From NCBI RefSeq assembly GCF_001544275.1, contig NZ_BCQE01000032.1, positions 1 to 43,672 of the forward strand: DNA of 43,672 bases. Direction: 5' to 3'. Shown in pieces: positions 1-8,915 of the stretch; the stretch's first letter is position 1, and each line of letters begins with the position of its first letter. The notes under the pieces are model-generated. The model was not told the DNA's origin, searched no databases, and saw only the letters and a list, made by a program, of their open reading frames with translations. The DNA is from Enterococcus gallinarum NBRC 100675 (GTDB taxonomy: Bacteria > Bacillota > Bacilli > Lactobacillales > Enterococcaceae). Position numbers and translations under genes: made by a program.

Positions 1-2
1 TG

Positions 3-677
3 GAAGATAACTTTGTCTCCGCCACAGATAAAGATGGCAAAGCAGTATCATTCGCTGATGTAATCGTCACAGGTACGGTAGACACTACGACACCCGGAAA
101 ATATGAAGTCAGCTATCACAATGGAAAAGTCGAAGCAGTAGCGACGATCACAGTTTTAGCAGATCAAACAAGCGTTGTTGTTAAGGATTCGGTGCTATAT
201 GTTGGGGATCCATGGCAACCAGAAAATAATTTTGTTTCAGCAACGGATCGTGACGGCAATCCCTTTGCATTTGAACGACTTTTTATTGAAGGCTCTGTGG
301 ATACCGACAAGGTCGGTATGTATCAAGTAAGCTATTCCCTTGTTTCAGATGATAAAGAAGCCAATCGTCCATCGCTGCTTGAGCGCTTATTTGGGACAAC
401 CAAACAATTGGCTGTTACAGCTACGGCTACGATTCAAGTCATCGAAAAGCAACCAGCAACAGATGATGGGAAAAGTCCTCACAATAATCAAACAAAACCA
501 GTTGTTCCAAAGCAAAACGATGGAAGTAAACCGATTAAAGCAACTGCTAAAGATCGCCATAAACGTGTCTTGCCAAAAACTGGCTCGAGTGTTAATCCAG
601 CTTATCCATTAGTGGGACTTACATTCATAGGGCTTGTTGCCGGCATAATCGTTAGAAGAAAGAAAAAAGCGAACTAA
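3..677 (+). CDS. LPxTG-anchored surface protein, Ig-like repeats (5'-truncated by window edge)
   Basis: The reading frame is already open at base 3, so only the last 224 residues are visible. They hold two related modules of about 65-70 residues; the pairs FVSATDKDGKAVSF / FVSATDRDGNPFAF and TGTVDTTTPGKYEVSY / GSVDTDKVGMYQVSY show the repeat. This is the pattern of bacterial Ig-like (Big_3/DUF5011-type) domains in cell-wall proteins. A Lys/Asn/Pro-rich spacer follows, then the sortase signal LPKTG (bases 570-584), a hydrophobic stretch and the charged tail RRKKKAN. The protein should be covalently attached to peptidoglycan by sortase A. Ligand and N-terminal domain cannot be seen. An intrinsic terminator follows the stop codon. 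Confidence 0.9.
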   Translation, partial: EDNFVSATDKDGKAVSFADVIVTGTVDTTTPGKYEVSYHNGKVEAVATITVLADQTSVVVKDSVLYVGDPWQPENNFVSATDRDGNPFAFERLFIEGSVDTDKVGMYQVSYSLVSDDKEANRPSLLERLFGTTKQLAVTATATIQVIEKQPATDDGKSPHNNQTKPVVPKQNDGSKPIKATAKDRHKRVLPKTGSSVNPAYPLVGLTFIGLVAGIIVRRKKKAN

Positions 678-710
678 GTTATGAATAACATTAGATAACA
701 ATAACCATAC

Positions 711-741
711 AAAAAGCAGCGAAATTCCGCTGCTTTTTTGT
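711..741 (+). terminator. Intrinsic terminator of the LPxTG gene
   Basis: The arms AGCAGCG and CGCTGCT enclose a short AAATTC-type loop, flanked by an A run on the left and T6 on the right. It lies about 35 bases after the stop codon. Confidence 0.88.
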
Positions 742-841
742 TTACCTATAACAGATCTTAGCTGCTAATTAAAAAATCATTTTTGCCATCCATTGTGGAC
801 TACTTACTAGCTGTCAATCGACTATATAAAGGACTGTAATG

Positions 842-883
842 AAAAATGGAACGAAAAAACCATTAAAGGTTCCTTCGTTCCAT
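842..883 (-). terminator. Intrinsic terminator of the M3 peptidase gene (minus strand)
   Basis: Arms ATGGAACGAA (846-855) and TTCGTTCCAT (874-883) pair. On the minus strand the hairpin is followed by a short T run. It lies just past the stop codon of the minus-strand peptidase. Confidence 0.8.
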
Positions 884-895
884 GAATAGAGTGGT

Positions 896-2596
896 CTATT
901 TTAGTTGTTCTTCGGCGACAGCTGCTAAGTAATCGTCAACAGCTTTCAAAGTATCGTCCAAAGCGCCTTTTTCAAAAGGCGACCGTAAATTGGCAGTTTT
1001 GAGGATCTCTAGGAATGTTTGGGTTCCACCGACTTGACAGATGGCCAAATAATCTTGCCAAGCAGTAGGATCTTGGGCTACGATCGAACGATACCAAAAT
1101 TGAAAGGCACAAACTTGAGCTAACGTATAGTCGATATAATAAAAGGGTGACTCAAAAATATGTCCTTGTCTAAACCAGTAAAGCCCGCGATCCAAATCAG
1201 GAAATTCACTGTAGTCACGTTCTGGACAATAGCGGCGTTCCAGGTCTCTCCAGCAAGTTTTGCGTTGCTCTGGAGTCCAATCAGGATTTTCGTAGACTTC
1301 TTGTTGGAAGTGATCAACTAATACACCGTAGGGAAGAAATTGCACACTGCTAGCCAGATGCGCAAACTTGTACTTTGCAGTTTCCTCTTCAAAAAAACGA
1401 TCCATCCAAGGCCAAGCGATAAATTCCATTGACATAGAATGAATCTCACAAGACTCGAAATTTGGAAAAAGAATTTCTGGCTCTTTGATCCAACGGGATT
1501 GATACACTTGAAAGGCATGACCAGCTTCATGAGTCAAGACATCTACATCAGCAGAAGTTCCGTTGAAATTCGCAAAAATAAAAGGGGATTGATATTCCTG
1601 GATAAAGGTACAGTAACCCCCAGATTGCTTGCCTTTTTTGCTTAAAAGATCCAAGAGCTCATGATCAACCATGAAGTCAAAGAATTCATCTGTTTCTTGA
1701 GACAGTTCATGGTACATAGTACGGGCTTTCTCCACTAATTCGTTTGCGGTGCCTTTCGGCGTCGCGTTTCCGTTCGGATAGACCAATGGCAAATCCGCAA
1801 AAGTGGCTTTTGATAGCTGGTTACGTTTTGCTTGGCGAGCATACAGCTTTTGAGTGATTGGGACAACTTTTTCTAAAATTTCCTTTCGATAGGTTTCGAT
1901 CATTTTGCGATCATAATCCCAACGGTTCATTTGGACATCAGCAAAAGCAACATAATTTTCGAAGCCTAATTTATGGGCGATCTCTGTACGCACTTTGATC
2001 AGTTCACCAAAAATTGTGTCGAATTTCGTTTCATTTTCAGCAAAAAATGCTGTTTGAATGTTTATTGCTTCCAAACGAATTTCACGATTTTTGTGTTCAG
2101 TAAAGGGGCGTAGTTGTGCAAGGGTATAGCTGTCTCCCTGGAACTCAAGCTGGGCGGAAGCAATCAATTTGCCATAATCAGAAGTCAGTTGATTCTCTTT
2201 TTGGAATAATTCAATCAGTGATTCATCAAATAACTTCACGCGACTTTCAGCAAATAAAAAGAACGTTTCTGGATAGATAGTTTTTAATTCTTCCACTAGC
2301 GGTGAAGCGAGTAGACAACGGTAGAAACGAAAATCCAGTGATTCAAAATGAGGTTGGTACTCATTCCAAAATGTATCTTCTGCTTCATAATACGGATCCG
2401 TCGTATCAATTGAGTGTCGAATAGAAGCCAAGTTGACTGCCGTATCGATCGTTCCCCGTAAATGATTCAATTCATCGATGGCTGCTTTCGCAGATTCAAG
2501 GTTGGCTGCTTCCTCAAGATTGTGTAACGCTTCCAAATAACTGTGTTTGTAAGAATCAAAATCTGGTCGTACGTAAGTATAGTCTGAAAATTTCAA
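896..2596 (-). CDS. M3-family oligoendopeptidase (PepF/thimet-like zinc metallopeptidase)
   Basis: A cytosolic zinc endopeptidase that trims short peptides. The zinc site is visible as HEAGH at residues 356-360, followed about 28 residues later by the conserved Glu in E-IHSM (near residue 384), as expected for family M3. At 566 aa it is the size of the shorter M3 branch that is related to, but distinct from, classical PepF (about 600 aa). The start is a TTG codon, chosen because GAGGAGGG sits seven bases upstream and no better ATG is near. It is monocistronic, divergent from hprK, with its own terminator. Peptide specificity cannot be read from the sequence. Confidence 0.92.
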   Translation of the reverse strand: MKFSDYTYVRPDFDSYKHSYLEALHNLEEAANLESAKAAIDELNHLRGTIDTAVNLASIRHSIDTTDPYYEAEDTFWNEYQPHFESLDFRFYRCLLASPLVEELKTIYPETFFLFAESRVKLFDESLIELFQKENQLTSDYGKLIASAQLEFQGDSYTLAQLRPFTEHKNREIRLEAINIQTAFFAENETKFDTIFGELIKVRTEIAHKLGFENYVAFADVQMNRWDYDRKMIETYRKEILEKVVPITQKLYARQAKRNQLSKATFADLPLVYPNGNATPKGTANELVEKARTMYHELSQETDEFFDFMVDHELLDLLSKKGKQSGGYCTFIQEYQSPFIFANFNGTSADVDVLTHEAGHAFQVYQSRWIKEPEILFPNFESCEIHSMSMEFIAWPWMDRFFEEETAKYKFAHLASSVQFLPYGVLVDHFQQEVYENPDWTPEQRKTCWRDLERRYCPERDYSEFPDLDRGLYWFRQGHIFESPFYYIDYTLAQVCAFQFWYRSIVAQDPTAWQDYLAICQVGGTQTFLEILKTANLRSPFEKGALDDTLKAVDDYLAAVAEEQLK

Positions 2597-2757
2597 TTAA
2601 ATCCCTCCTCTTTAAAAATAATAGCATAAAATAAAAAGAAATAGGTAGTTCCAATAACACGTGTAGTAAGTTTTAAGATAGAATGATAAAATAGAGAGGA
2701 ACAGTTTGCGAAAGAGAAGCAACTGAAGAATCAATGGAGATGAAGAGAGGGACTATT

Positions 2758-3693
2758 ATGACAGAAACCGTCAAGGTCAGTGAATTGGCTGAGGCTTTAA
2801 ACTTAGAGATCGTCCAAGGGGATGAAACAAGTTTGGAACGGACAATCATCACCGGGGATATTTCGCGACCGGGGTTGGAATTGACCGGCTATTTCAATTA
2901 TTATTCCCATGATCGATTACAACTATTTGGAAGTAAAGAAATTACTTTTGCTGAGCGGATGATGCCGGAAGAGCGGTTGATGGTCTTGCGTAAAATGTGT
3001 TCAGAAGATACACCTGGATTCATTGTTTCCAGAGGATTAGCTATCCCAGAGGAAATGATCCAAGCTTGTGCAGAGCACAATATCGCAATTTTGCGTTCGC
3101 CTATTTCAACTTCACGATTGCTAGGTGAACTTTCGAGCTATTTAGATGGACGATTAGCAGCTCGAACAAGCGTACATGGAGTTTTGGTAGATGTTTATGG
3201 ATTAGGTGTCTTGATTCAAGGAGATAGTGGCATCGGGAAAAGCGAGACGGCATTAGAGTTGATCAAGCGTGGACACCGGCTGATTGCTGATGATCGAGTA
3301 GATGTTTATAAGCAAGATGAACTGACACTGGTGGGAGAACCGCCCAAAATCCTCCAACATCTAATTGAAATTCGCGGAATCGGAATTATCGATGTCATGA
3401 ACTTATTTGGTGCCAGTGCAGTCAGAGGCTATATGCAAGTGCAGTTGGCAGTTTACCTTGAAGCGTGGGCTAAAGATAAAAAATATGATCGCTTAGGTAC
3501 GGATGATACAACTGTTCAGATTGGTGAAGTAGATATCCCGCAAATCAAGATTCCAGTAAAAACTGGACGAAATGTTGCCATCATCATTGAAGTTGCAGCC
3601 ATGAATTTCCGGGCAAAAACAATGGGCTATGATGCGACACAAACGTTTGAGAATCGATTGACACAGTTGATCGAAGAAAATTCTGGAAATTAG
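2758..3693 (+). CDS. hprK: HPr kinase/phosphorylase
   Basis: A bifunctional enzyme that phosphorylates HPr on Ser46 with ATP or PPi and removes the phosphate, setting the level of P-Ser-HPr, the co-repressor of CcpA. The P-loop GDSGIGKS is at residues 155-162 and the family signature [11 protein letters not shown] at about 203-213, giving the usual 311 aa. An upstream in-frame ATG exists (2734), but I chose 2758 (MTETVKV) because AGAGAGG lies at the right distance and the family length fits. It is the first gene of hprK-lgt-gpsA-galU, with lgt 15 bases downstream. The partner regulator CcpA is encoded 7 kb away in this window. Confidence 0.97.
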   Translation: MTETVKVSELAEALNLEIVQGDETSLERTIITGDISRPGLELTGYFNYYSHDRLQLFGSKEITFAERMMPEERLMVLRKMCSEDTPGFIVSRGLAIPEEMIQACAEHNIAILRSPISTSRLLGELSSYLDGRLAARTSVHGVLVDVYGLGVLIQGDSGIGKSETALELIKRGHRLIADDRVDVYKQDELTLVGEPPKILQHLIEIRGIGIIDVMNLFGASAVRGYMQVQLAVYLEAWAKDKKYDRLGTDDTTVQIGEVDIPQIKIPVKTGRNVAIIIEVAAMNFRAKTMGYDATQTFENRLTQLIEENSGN

Positions 3694-3708
3694 AGAGGAA
3701 CAGTTTAT

Positions 3709-4539
3709 ATGTTAGCTTTAGTAAATCGTGTTGCTTTTGAGTTGTTCGGTCTGCCGATCTATTGGTATGCGATCATTATTGTCTCCGGTGTCATCATTGC
3801 GATGTGGTTGAGTACGAGAGAAGCAGTCCGTGTGGGATTGAAGGCCGATGATGTAACGGACTTTATGTTGATTGGTTTGCCAGTTTCAATTATCGGGGGC
3901 AGACTGTATTACGTCCTCTTTGATTTAGAACCTTATTTGAAAGATCCAATTCAAATTTTCAATACTCGTTCTGGGGGATTGGCAATCTATGGGGCTTTGA
4001 TTGCTGGAGGAATATGGCTGTATTTCTTTTGCCGACGCAATTTTATTTCACCAGTGACCTTTTTGGATATTGCAGCACCTAGTGTGCTGTTGGCACAAGG
4101 AATTGGACGTTGGGGCAATTTCATGAATCATGAAGCTCACGGCGCAGAAGTCAGCCGCTCCTTTCTAGAAAGTCTCCATCTACCTAAATTTATTATTGAT
4201 AATATGAATATCGATGGAGCTTATCGACAACCAACATTCTTATACGAATCTGTCTGGAATGTTTTAGGTTTTATTGTTTTGATCTTACTCCGCAAGAAAA
4301 AGGGACTTTTAAAAGAAGGCGAAGTCTTCCTAGGGTATCTGATCTGGTACGGTTTTGGGCGCTTCTTCATTGAAGGAATGAGAACAGATAGTTTGTACTT
4401 GTTTGGACCGATCCGAGTATCGCAAGTCTTATCAGCTTTGTTATTCTTTGGTGCAATCATCATCTTGATCTGGCGCCGTAAAAAAACAAAAGTAAAAGAT
4501 TACAACCGTTCCTATGGAGAAAATGAATATGTAATCTAG
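3709..4539 (+). CDS. lgt: Prolipoprotein diacylglyceryl transferase
   Basis: An integral membrane enzyme that transfers diacylglycerol from phosphatidylglycerol to the lipobox cysteine of prolipoproteins, the first step of lipoprotein maturation. The Lgt signature GRWGNFMNHEAHG is at residues 133-145, and the protein has about seven hydrophobic segments in 276 aa, as in the family. The C-terminus is basic and cytoplasmic. It starts 15 bases after hprK with AGAGAGGAACAG upstream, so the two are co-transcribed. Confidence 0.97.
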   Translation: MLALVNRVAFELFGLPIYWYAIIIVSGVIIAMWLSTREAVRVGLKADDVTDFMLIGLPVSIIGGRLYYVLFDLEPYLKDPIQIFNTRSGGLAIYGALIAGGIWLYFFCRRNFISPVTFLDIAAPSVLLAQGIGRWGNFMNHEAHGAEVSRSFLESLHLPKFIIDNMNIDGAYRQPTFLYESVWNVLGFIVLILLRKKKGLLKEGEVFLGYLIWYGFGRFFIEGMRTDSLYLFGPIRVSQVLSALLFFGAIIILIWRRKKTKVKDYNRSYGENEYVI

Positions 4540-4613
4540 CAGTTATTTTTCGGTAACTATGGTAAAATGATTGAGTGAAGTTTTATTGTAAATGAACAGA
4601 GGAGGTTTCCATC

Positions 4614-5636
4614 GTGAAACAAAAAATAGCCGTATTAGGCCCTGGCTCTTGGGGGACTGCGCTTGCGCAAGTGTTATCTGAGAATGGCCATGAAGTGAAA
4701 ATTTGGGGCAACAATCCAGCTCAAATCGATGAAATCAATACGTACCATACGAATCGTCATTATCTGCCGGATTTGAAGCTGCCAGAAAATATTTTAGGTG
4801 TTAAGGCTCTTGAAGAAGCGATCATTGATGCAGATGCCATTCTTTTCGTCGTACCGACGAAAGCAATTCGGGCGGTCGCTAAAGAGTTTGCCGAAAAGGC
4901 AACCAATCGTCCCGTGATCATCCATGCATCTAAAGGATTAGAGCAAGGAAGTCACAAGAGAATATCTGAAATTTTGGCAGAAGAGATTCCTACAGAGAAA
5001 CGACAAGATATTGTTGTGTTATCGGGACCTTCTCATGCAGAAGAGGTGGCTGTCCATGATATTACCACCATTACTGCAGCGAGTGAAAATGAAGAATCAG
5101 CAAAATATGTGCAGGAATTGTTCATGAATGATTATTTCCGTATTTATACGAACAATGATGTAATCGGGGTCGAGACTGGCGCAGCCTTAAAAAATATCAT
5201 CGCAATCGGTGCGGGAGCAATTGCTGGTTTAGGCTTTGGAGACGACGCAAAAGCGGCGATCATGACCCGTGGGTTAGCTGAAATCAGCCGACTAGGAGTA
5301 GCTATGGGAGCCAATCCATTGACCTTTATTGGTTTGAGTGGTGTTGGTGATTTAATTGTGACTTGTACGAGTGTTCATTCACGAAATTGGCGTGCGGGAA
5401 ACTTACTTGGTAAAGGACACAGTTTGGATGAAGTATTAGAAAACATGGGAATGATCGTTGAAGGTGTATCGACGACAAAAGCAGCGCGAGAACTGGCAGC
5501 AGCTTTAGGTGTTGAAATGCCGATCACGGAAACCATTTATTCCGTTCTTTATGAAGGAAAAGCAATCGAACAAGCAGCCAAAGAAATCATGCTGAGAGAT
5601 GGCAAAGAAGAGAACGAGTTTACGCTTGAAAAGTAA
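4614..5636 (+). CDS. gpsA: NAD(P)-dependent glycerol-3-phosphate dehydrogenase
   Basis: Reduces dihydroxyacetone phosphate to sn-glycerol-3-phosphate for phospholipid and lipoteichoic acid synthesis. The Rossmann motif [10 protein letters not shown] is at residues 9-18, the catalytic Lys is near 193 (ETGAALKNI), and the C-terminal [14 protein letters not shown] block is present; 340 aa is normal. The start is GTG at 4614, supported by GAGGAGG eight bases upstream. A 74-base gap separates it from lgt, the longest in this operon, so an internal promoter is possible, though I see only a weak TAAAAT -10-like hexamer there. Confidence 0.97.
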   Translation: MKQKIAVLGPGSWGTALAQVLSENGHEVKIWGNNPAQIDEINTYHTNRHYLPDLKLPENILGVKALEEAIIDADAILFVVPTKAIRAVAKEFAEKATNRPVIIHASKGLEQGSHKRISEILAEEIPTEKRQDIVVLSGPSHAEEVAVHDITTITAASENEESAKYVQELFMNDYFRIYTNNDVIGVETGAALKNIIAIGAGAIAGLGFGDDAKAAIMTRGLAEISRLGVAMGANPLTFIGLSGVGDLIVTCTSVHSRNWRAGNLLGKGHSLDEVLENMGMIVEGVSTTKAARELAAALGVEMPITETIYSVLYEGKAIEQAAKEIMLRDGKEENEFTLEK

Positions 5637-5654
5637 CGATAAGGAGAGAGACAA

Positions 5655-6575
5655 ATGAATGTAAAAAAAGCAGTTATTCCAGCAGCAGGATTAGGGACCC
5701 GTTTTTTACCGGCAACAAAAGCAATGGCTAAGGAAATGTTGCCGATCGTTGATAAACCAACGATCCAATTTATTGTTGAAGAAGCTTTACAATCAGGGAT
5801 CGAAGATATTTTGATCGTTACCGGAAAAGCAAAACGCCCAATTGAAGACCATTTCGATGCAAACTTAGAATTAGAAATGAATCTGCAAGAAAAAGGCAAA
5901 ACTGAATTATTGAAATTGGTCGAAGAAACCACAGATGTTAATCTTCACTTCATTCGTCAATCACATCCTAAAGGGTTAGGGCATGCTGTCCTACAAGCAA
6001 GAGCCTTTGTAGGAAATGAGCCCTTCGTGGTAATGCTTGGCGACGACTTGATGGAAGATGAAGTCCCATTAACGAAGCAATTGATCGATGATTACGAAAC
6101 AACGCATGCTTCAACGATTGCTGTGATGGATGTTCCGCATGAAGACACATCGAAATATGGGATTATTGATCCTGGCATGCAAGTTGATAAAGGATTATAC
6201 AACGTGAAGAACTTTGTTGAGAAACCTGCTCCAGACAAAGCGCCTAGTGATTTGGCAATTATTGGCCGCTATTTGTTGACCCCAGAAATTTTTGATATCT
6301 TAGCTAATCAAAAACCAGGTGCCGGCAATGAGATTCAGTTGACTGATGCTATTGATACGTTAAATAAAACACAACGCGTATTTGCTCGCCAATTTACTGG
6401 TAAACGGTATGATGTTGGTGATAAATTTGGTTTCTTGAAGACAAGTATTGAATATGGATTGAAACACCCAGAAGTCAAAGACAGTCTAAAAGAATACTTG
6501 ATTGAATTGAGTAAAGAATTAACACCAGCTGAAAAAACAGCAACCCAGCCAAAACCAACAAAAGAGAACAAGTAA
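5655..6575 (+). CDS. galU: UTP-glucose-1-phosphate uridylyltransferase
   Basis: Makes UDP-glucose from UTP and glucose-1-phosphate, feeding glycolipid, teichoic acid and capsule synthesis. The nucleotidyltransferase motif [20 protein letters not shown] is at residues 10-29, and the metal-binding D-D in MLGDDLMED and the sugar-binding VEKPAP are visible. At 306 aa it is slightly long because of a Thr/Lys/Pro-rich tail. It starts 18 bases after gpsA with AAGGAGAGAG as ribosome binding site and ends the four-gene operon with a strong terminator. Confidence 0.97.
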   Translation: MNVKKAVIPAAGLGTRFLPATKAMAKEMLPIVDKPTIQFIVEEALQSGIEDILIVTGKAKRPIEDHFDANLELEMNLQEKGKTELLKLVEETTDVNLHFIRQSHPKGLGHAVLQARAFVGNEPFVVMLGDDLMEDEVPLTKQLIDDYETTHASTIAVMDVPHEDTSKYGIIDPGMQVDKGLYNVKNFVEKPAPDKAPSDLAIIGRYLLTPEIFDILANQKPGAGNEIQLTDAIDTLNKTQRVFARQFTGKRYDVGDKFGFLKTSIEYGLKHPEVKDSLKEYLIELSKELTPAEKTATQPKPTKENK

Positions 6576-6585
6576 GAAAAACGCT

Positions 6586-6629
6586 TGCCGAACAACTGAC
6601 GATCAATCAAAGTTGTTCGGCATTTTTTT
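6586..6629 (+). terminator. Intrinsic terminator of the hprK-galU operon
   Basis: Twelve-base arms TGCCGAACAACT (6586-6597) and AGTTGTTCGGCA (6611-6622) are perfectly complementary and followed by T7. Confidence 0.95.
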
Positions 6630-6688
6630 GGTTTTGTATGAAAGCGGATAGATTTTAGTAAAAAAAACAAAATTCGCTAGTCTTTTAT

Positions 6689-6717
6689 TTGTAGAACGCC
6701 GTTTGAAATGCTATTCT
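6689..6717 (+). promoter_or_regulatory. Predicted sigma-A promoter of the DUF948/YtxH pair
   Basis: TTGTAG, a 17-base spacer and TATTCT, with TG one base upstream of the -10 (extended -10). It lies about 30 bases upstream of the DUF948 start. Confidence 0.55.
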
Positions 6718-6748
6718 TAATATAAGTAAAAGGGGAAGGAGACATTTT

Positions 6749-7174
6749 ATGACAGGAGGAGAGATTGCAGCATTGATCGCTGCGATTGCATTCGTCGTAC
6801 TTGTCGTTTTTGTTGTACGATTGTTGATGCAAGTAAGCAAAACGATGACCAAAGTGGATAAAACAGTGGAAGAGGCCAATACCACGATTCGAGTCATCAC
6901 CCAAGACGTAGATATCCTTTCAAAAGAAGTGGAGGGATTGTTGGTTAAGACCAATGAATTGCTGCAGGATGTAAATGGCAAAGTTGCGACCATTGATCCG
7001 CTCTTTACTGCAGTAGCAGATTTAAGTACCAGCGTCTCTGAATTGAATAGTTCAGGAAAGAACTTGGTCTCGCGAGTTGGCAGTCTAGGTAGAACAACGG
7101 CTAAAGCAACTGTTGCTGGTAAAGTAGGTCAAACAGCAATGAAATTTTTCAAAGACCGTAATAAACAACAATAA
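6749..7174 (+). CDS. DUF948 membrane protein (YoxC-like)
   Basis: A 141-aa protein with one N-terminal membrane segment (about residues 5-27) and a long helical, heptad-rich domain (VDKTVEEANTTIRVI, SKEVEGLLVKTNELL) that looks like a cytoplasmic coiled coil. This is the DUF948 layout, found in Firmicutes general-stress proteins. A basic tail ends in KDRNKQQ. It starts after AAGGGGAAGGAG and is followed after 14 bases by the YtxH-like gene, so the two are an operon. Family members are linked to envelope or general stress, but no biochemical function is known. Confidence 0.85.
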   Translation: MTGGEIAALIAAIAFVVLVVFVVRLLMQVSKTMTKVDKTVEEANTTIRVITQDVDILSKEVEGLLVKTNELLQDVNGKVATIDPLFTAVADLSTSVSELNSSGKNLVSRVGSLGRTTAKATVAGKVGQTAMKFFKDRNKQQ

Positions 7175-7188
7175 GAGGAGGAATTTCA

Positions 7189-7869
7189 ATGAGTAAAAAA
7201 GGTGGATTTCTATTAGGTGCAGTAATTGGTGGAACAGCAGCAGCGGTAGCAGCCCTGTTATTAGCACCCGAGTCAGGTAAAAACTTACGAAACAAACTAG
7301 CCAAACAAGCCGATGATTTATTGGATAAAGCTTCTGATTATGGGGATATGGCTAAAGATAAAAGTACCGATTTAGTGGAGATCGCTAAAGATAAAGCAGC
7401 TAAACTTGGTGAACAAGCTTCAGGTTTTACTGATTCATTGACTGCAAAAGTAGATGACTTAAAAGATAACGCAGCTAGTTCTTCTAGCGATACAGTTGAA
7501 GAATTAAAAAAACAGGCAGGAGATTTATCTGAGCGCTTCAAAAAATCTGCTGACGAAGTCAAAAATTCTGCTAGTGATCTTCATGAAGACGTCCAAGAAA
7601 CAGCAGAAGACATTTTTATTGATGCAAAATCTTCCGCTGCGGACATGAAGGAAACGGTAAAAGAAGGGGCAGAAGAGGCCAAACCAATCGTAGATGATGC
7701 TGCAAAAGAAACAAAATCAGCAGCAAACGAGTTGAAACATGAAGCAAATAAAAAAGCGGCTGATGTAAAAGCAACAACAAAATCAGAAGCCAAAGATGCG
7801 AAAGAAGATTTTGAAGAAGTCAAAGAAGAATTAAAAGATAAAATGGAAAAAAATAATCCAGAAGCATAA
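7189..7869 (+). CDS. YtxH-domain stress protein with long LEA-like helical tail
   Basis: The N-terminus is the YtxH signature: a Gly/Ala-rich membrane segment (residues 6-26) followed by LLAPESGKNLRNKLAKQ. The remaining 180 or so residues are almost entirely Lys, Glu, Asp, Ala and Ser in short amphipathic repeats such as DKAAKLGEQASG and AADMKETVKEGAEEAK, resembling apolipoprotein or LEA-type helices. At 226 aa it is longer than the usual YtxH protein (about 120-150 aa). It is translated from an AAGAGGAGG site right after the DUF948 gene. A stress or desiccation role is inferred from the family and composition, not shown. Confidence 0.85.
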   Translation: MSKKGGFLLGAVIGGTAAAVAALLLAPESGKNLRNKLAKQADDLLDKASDYGDMAKDKSTDLVEIAKDKAAKLGEQASGFTDSLTAKVDDLKDNAASSSSDTVEELKKQAGDLSERFKKSADEVKNSASDLHEDVQETAEDIFIDAKSSAADMKETVKEGAEEAKPIVDDAAKETKSAANELKHEANKKAADVKATTKSEAKDAKEDFEEVKEELKDKMEKNNPEA

Positions 7870-7913
7870 TCTTTCTCTTTTGAAAGTTAAAGAGGCTGCT
7901 TTTAATCAGTAGC

Positions 7914-8016
7914 AAAAAAACATCCAAACGAAGATAAAATGCCGAGCCGTGACAACACGGTTCCTGCGATCAAACAGATCACAGACGCATTTATTTCTAG
8001 TTTGGATGTTTTTTTT
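7914..8016. terminator. Branched bidirectional terminator between YtxH and SDR genes
   Basis: A perfect 16-bp outer stem pairs 7914-7929 with 8000-8015 (core ACATCCAAAC / GTTTGGATGT) and is flanked by A and T runs, so it can terminate both strands. Inside are a 6-bp stem AAATGC/GCATTT (7937-7942/7987-7992), a hairpin GAGCCGTG/CACGGTTC (7944-7951/7956-7963) with ACAA loop, and a smaller GATC-AAACA-GATC hairpin. Confidence 0.8.
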
Positions 8017-8033
8017 AGCGACGGCGCACATAG

Positions 8034-8900
8034 TTAAGCATTTTTGATCTCTTGATCACATAGTGAGTAGATCCAATCAGATAGTTGGGAGAATTGAAAG
8101 CCATTTGCTTCAGCTAGTGCTACATTTATCGAGTATTCTGGCGTGCCATTGTATTTTCCGGCTTCTCCGGTAGGTGATAAAAGTGGTTCAATGCCAGTTT
8201 CTTTTGAGACATAAGTTAAAATTTCTGACAGTGAGAGGGTACCTTTAGCAGCAGCGTTGACGGGGCCTGTAAAGGAACTGGTTCCTAAAAATGCTAAAAA
8301 TTTTCCTGCTTCTTTAGAATCGATAAAACTCATTTGATGGGAAAGATTGTCAATAAACATGGCTTTTTTTTGACAAACAGATTGAATATAGAAAGACAAT
8401 CGTTTGGTATAGTCATCAATTCCCACCACATAAGGAAAGCGGACAAATGCCGAATTTTGCGGGTATTTCTGGCTTAAAATCTCCTCGACACTGCGTTTTC
8501 CTTCTGCATAGTTCACTTGTTCTGAGGTCACAAGACGATAAGCATGTGCTGTTGGATCAAAATCTTTCTCGACCAGATTGTCATGGAAAGTTGGATAAAC
8601 AGACATAGAGCTTGTGACAATATAGCGTTCGGTAGTGACATGACGCATCAAAATCTCAATATCATTGGAGGTATAGGCGATATTATCGTAAATCACATCA
8701 TAAGTTTCTTTTGTCAAAACAGATCGGATACTGTCTTCATCTTCTCTGTCAAAAATCAATCGAGTTACCTTTGAACCAAATGAGTCTGGTGTTTTTCCAC
8801 GAGTAGCAATCGTTACGTTGGCACCCTGTGTAAGCAGTTCATTGACGAGATGTTTGCCAAAAAAGCGTGTCCCACCTAAAACCAATACATTTTGCGTCAT
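8034..8900 (-). CDS. NAD(P)-dependent epimerase/dehydratase-like SDR protein
   Basis: An extended-type short-chain dehydrogenase/reductase of 288 aa. The nucleotide-binding motif appears as GGTRFFG at residues 9-15, the variant seen in atypical SDRs and CSP41-like proteins. A second conserved segment is YIVTSSMSVYPTF. The classical YxxxK catalytic pair is not obvious, so it may bind nucleotide without being a standard sugar epimerase. It lies 15 bases downstream of pepQ on the same strand and is probably co-transcribed. Substrate unknown. Confidence 0.82.
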   Translation of the reverse strand: MTQNVLVLGGTRFFGKHLVNELLTQGANVTIATRGKTPDSFGSKVTRLIFDREDEDSIRSVLTKETYDVIYDNIAYTSNDIEILMRHVTTERYIVTSSMSVYPTFHDNLVEKDFDPTAHAYRLVTSEQVNYAEGKRSVEEILSQKYPQNSAFVRFPYVVGIDDYTKRLSFYIQSVCQKKAMFIDNLSHQMSFIDSKEAGKFLAFLGTSSFTGPVNAAAKGTLSLSEILTYVSKETGIEPLLSPTGEAGKYNGTPEYSINVALAEANGFQFSQLSDWIYSLCDQEIKNA

Positions 8901-8915
8901 AATCCATCTCCTTTT

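Noticed and set aside
1439-1645. Plus-strand ORFs inside the M3 peptidase gene and similar internal frames elsewhere
   Set aside because: They overlap strongly supported genes in other frames and have no ribosome binding site or family resemblance.
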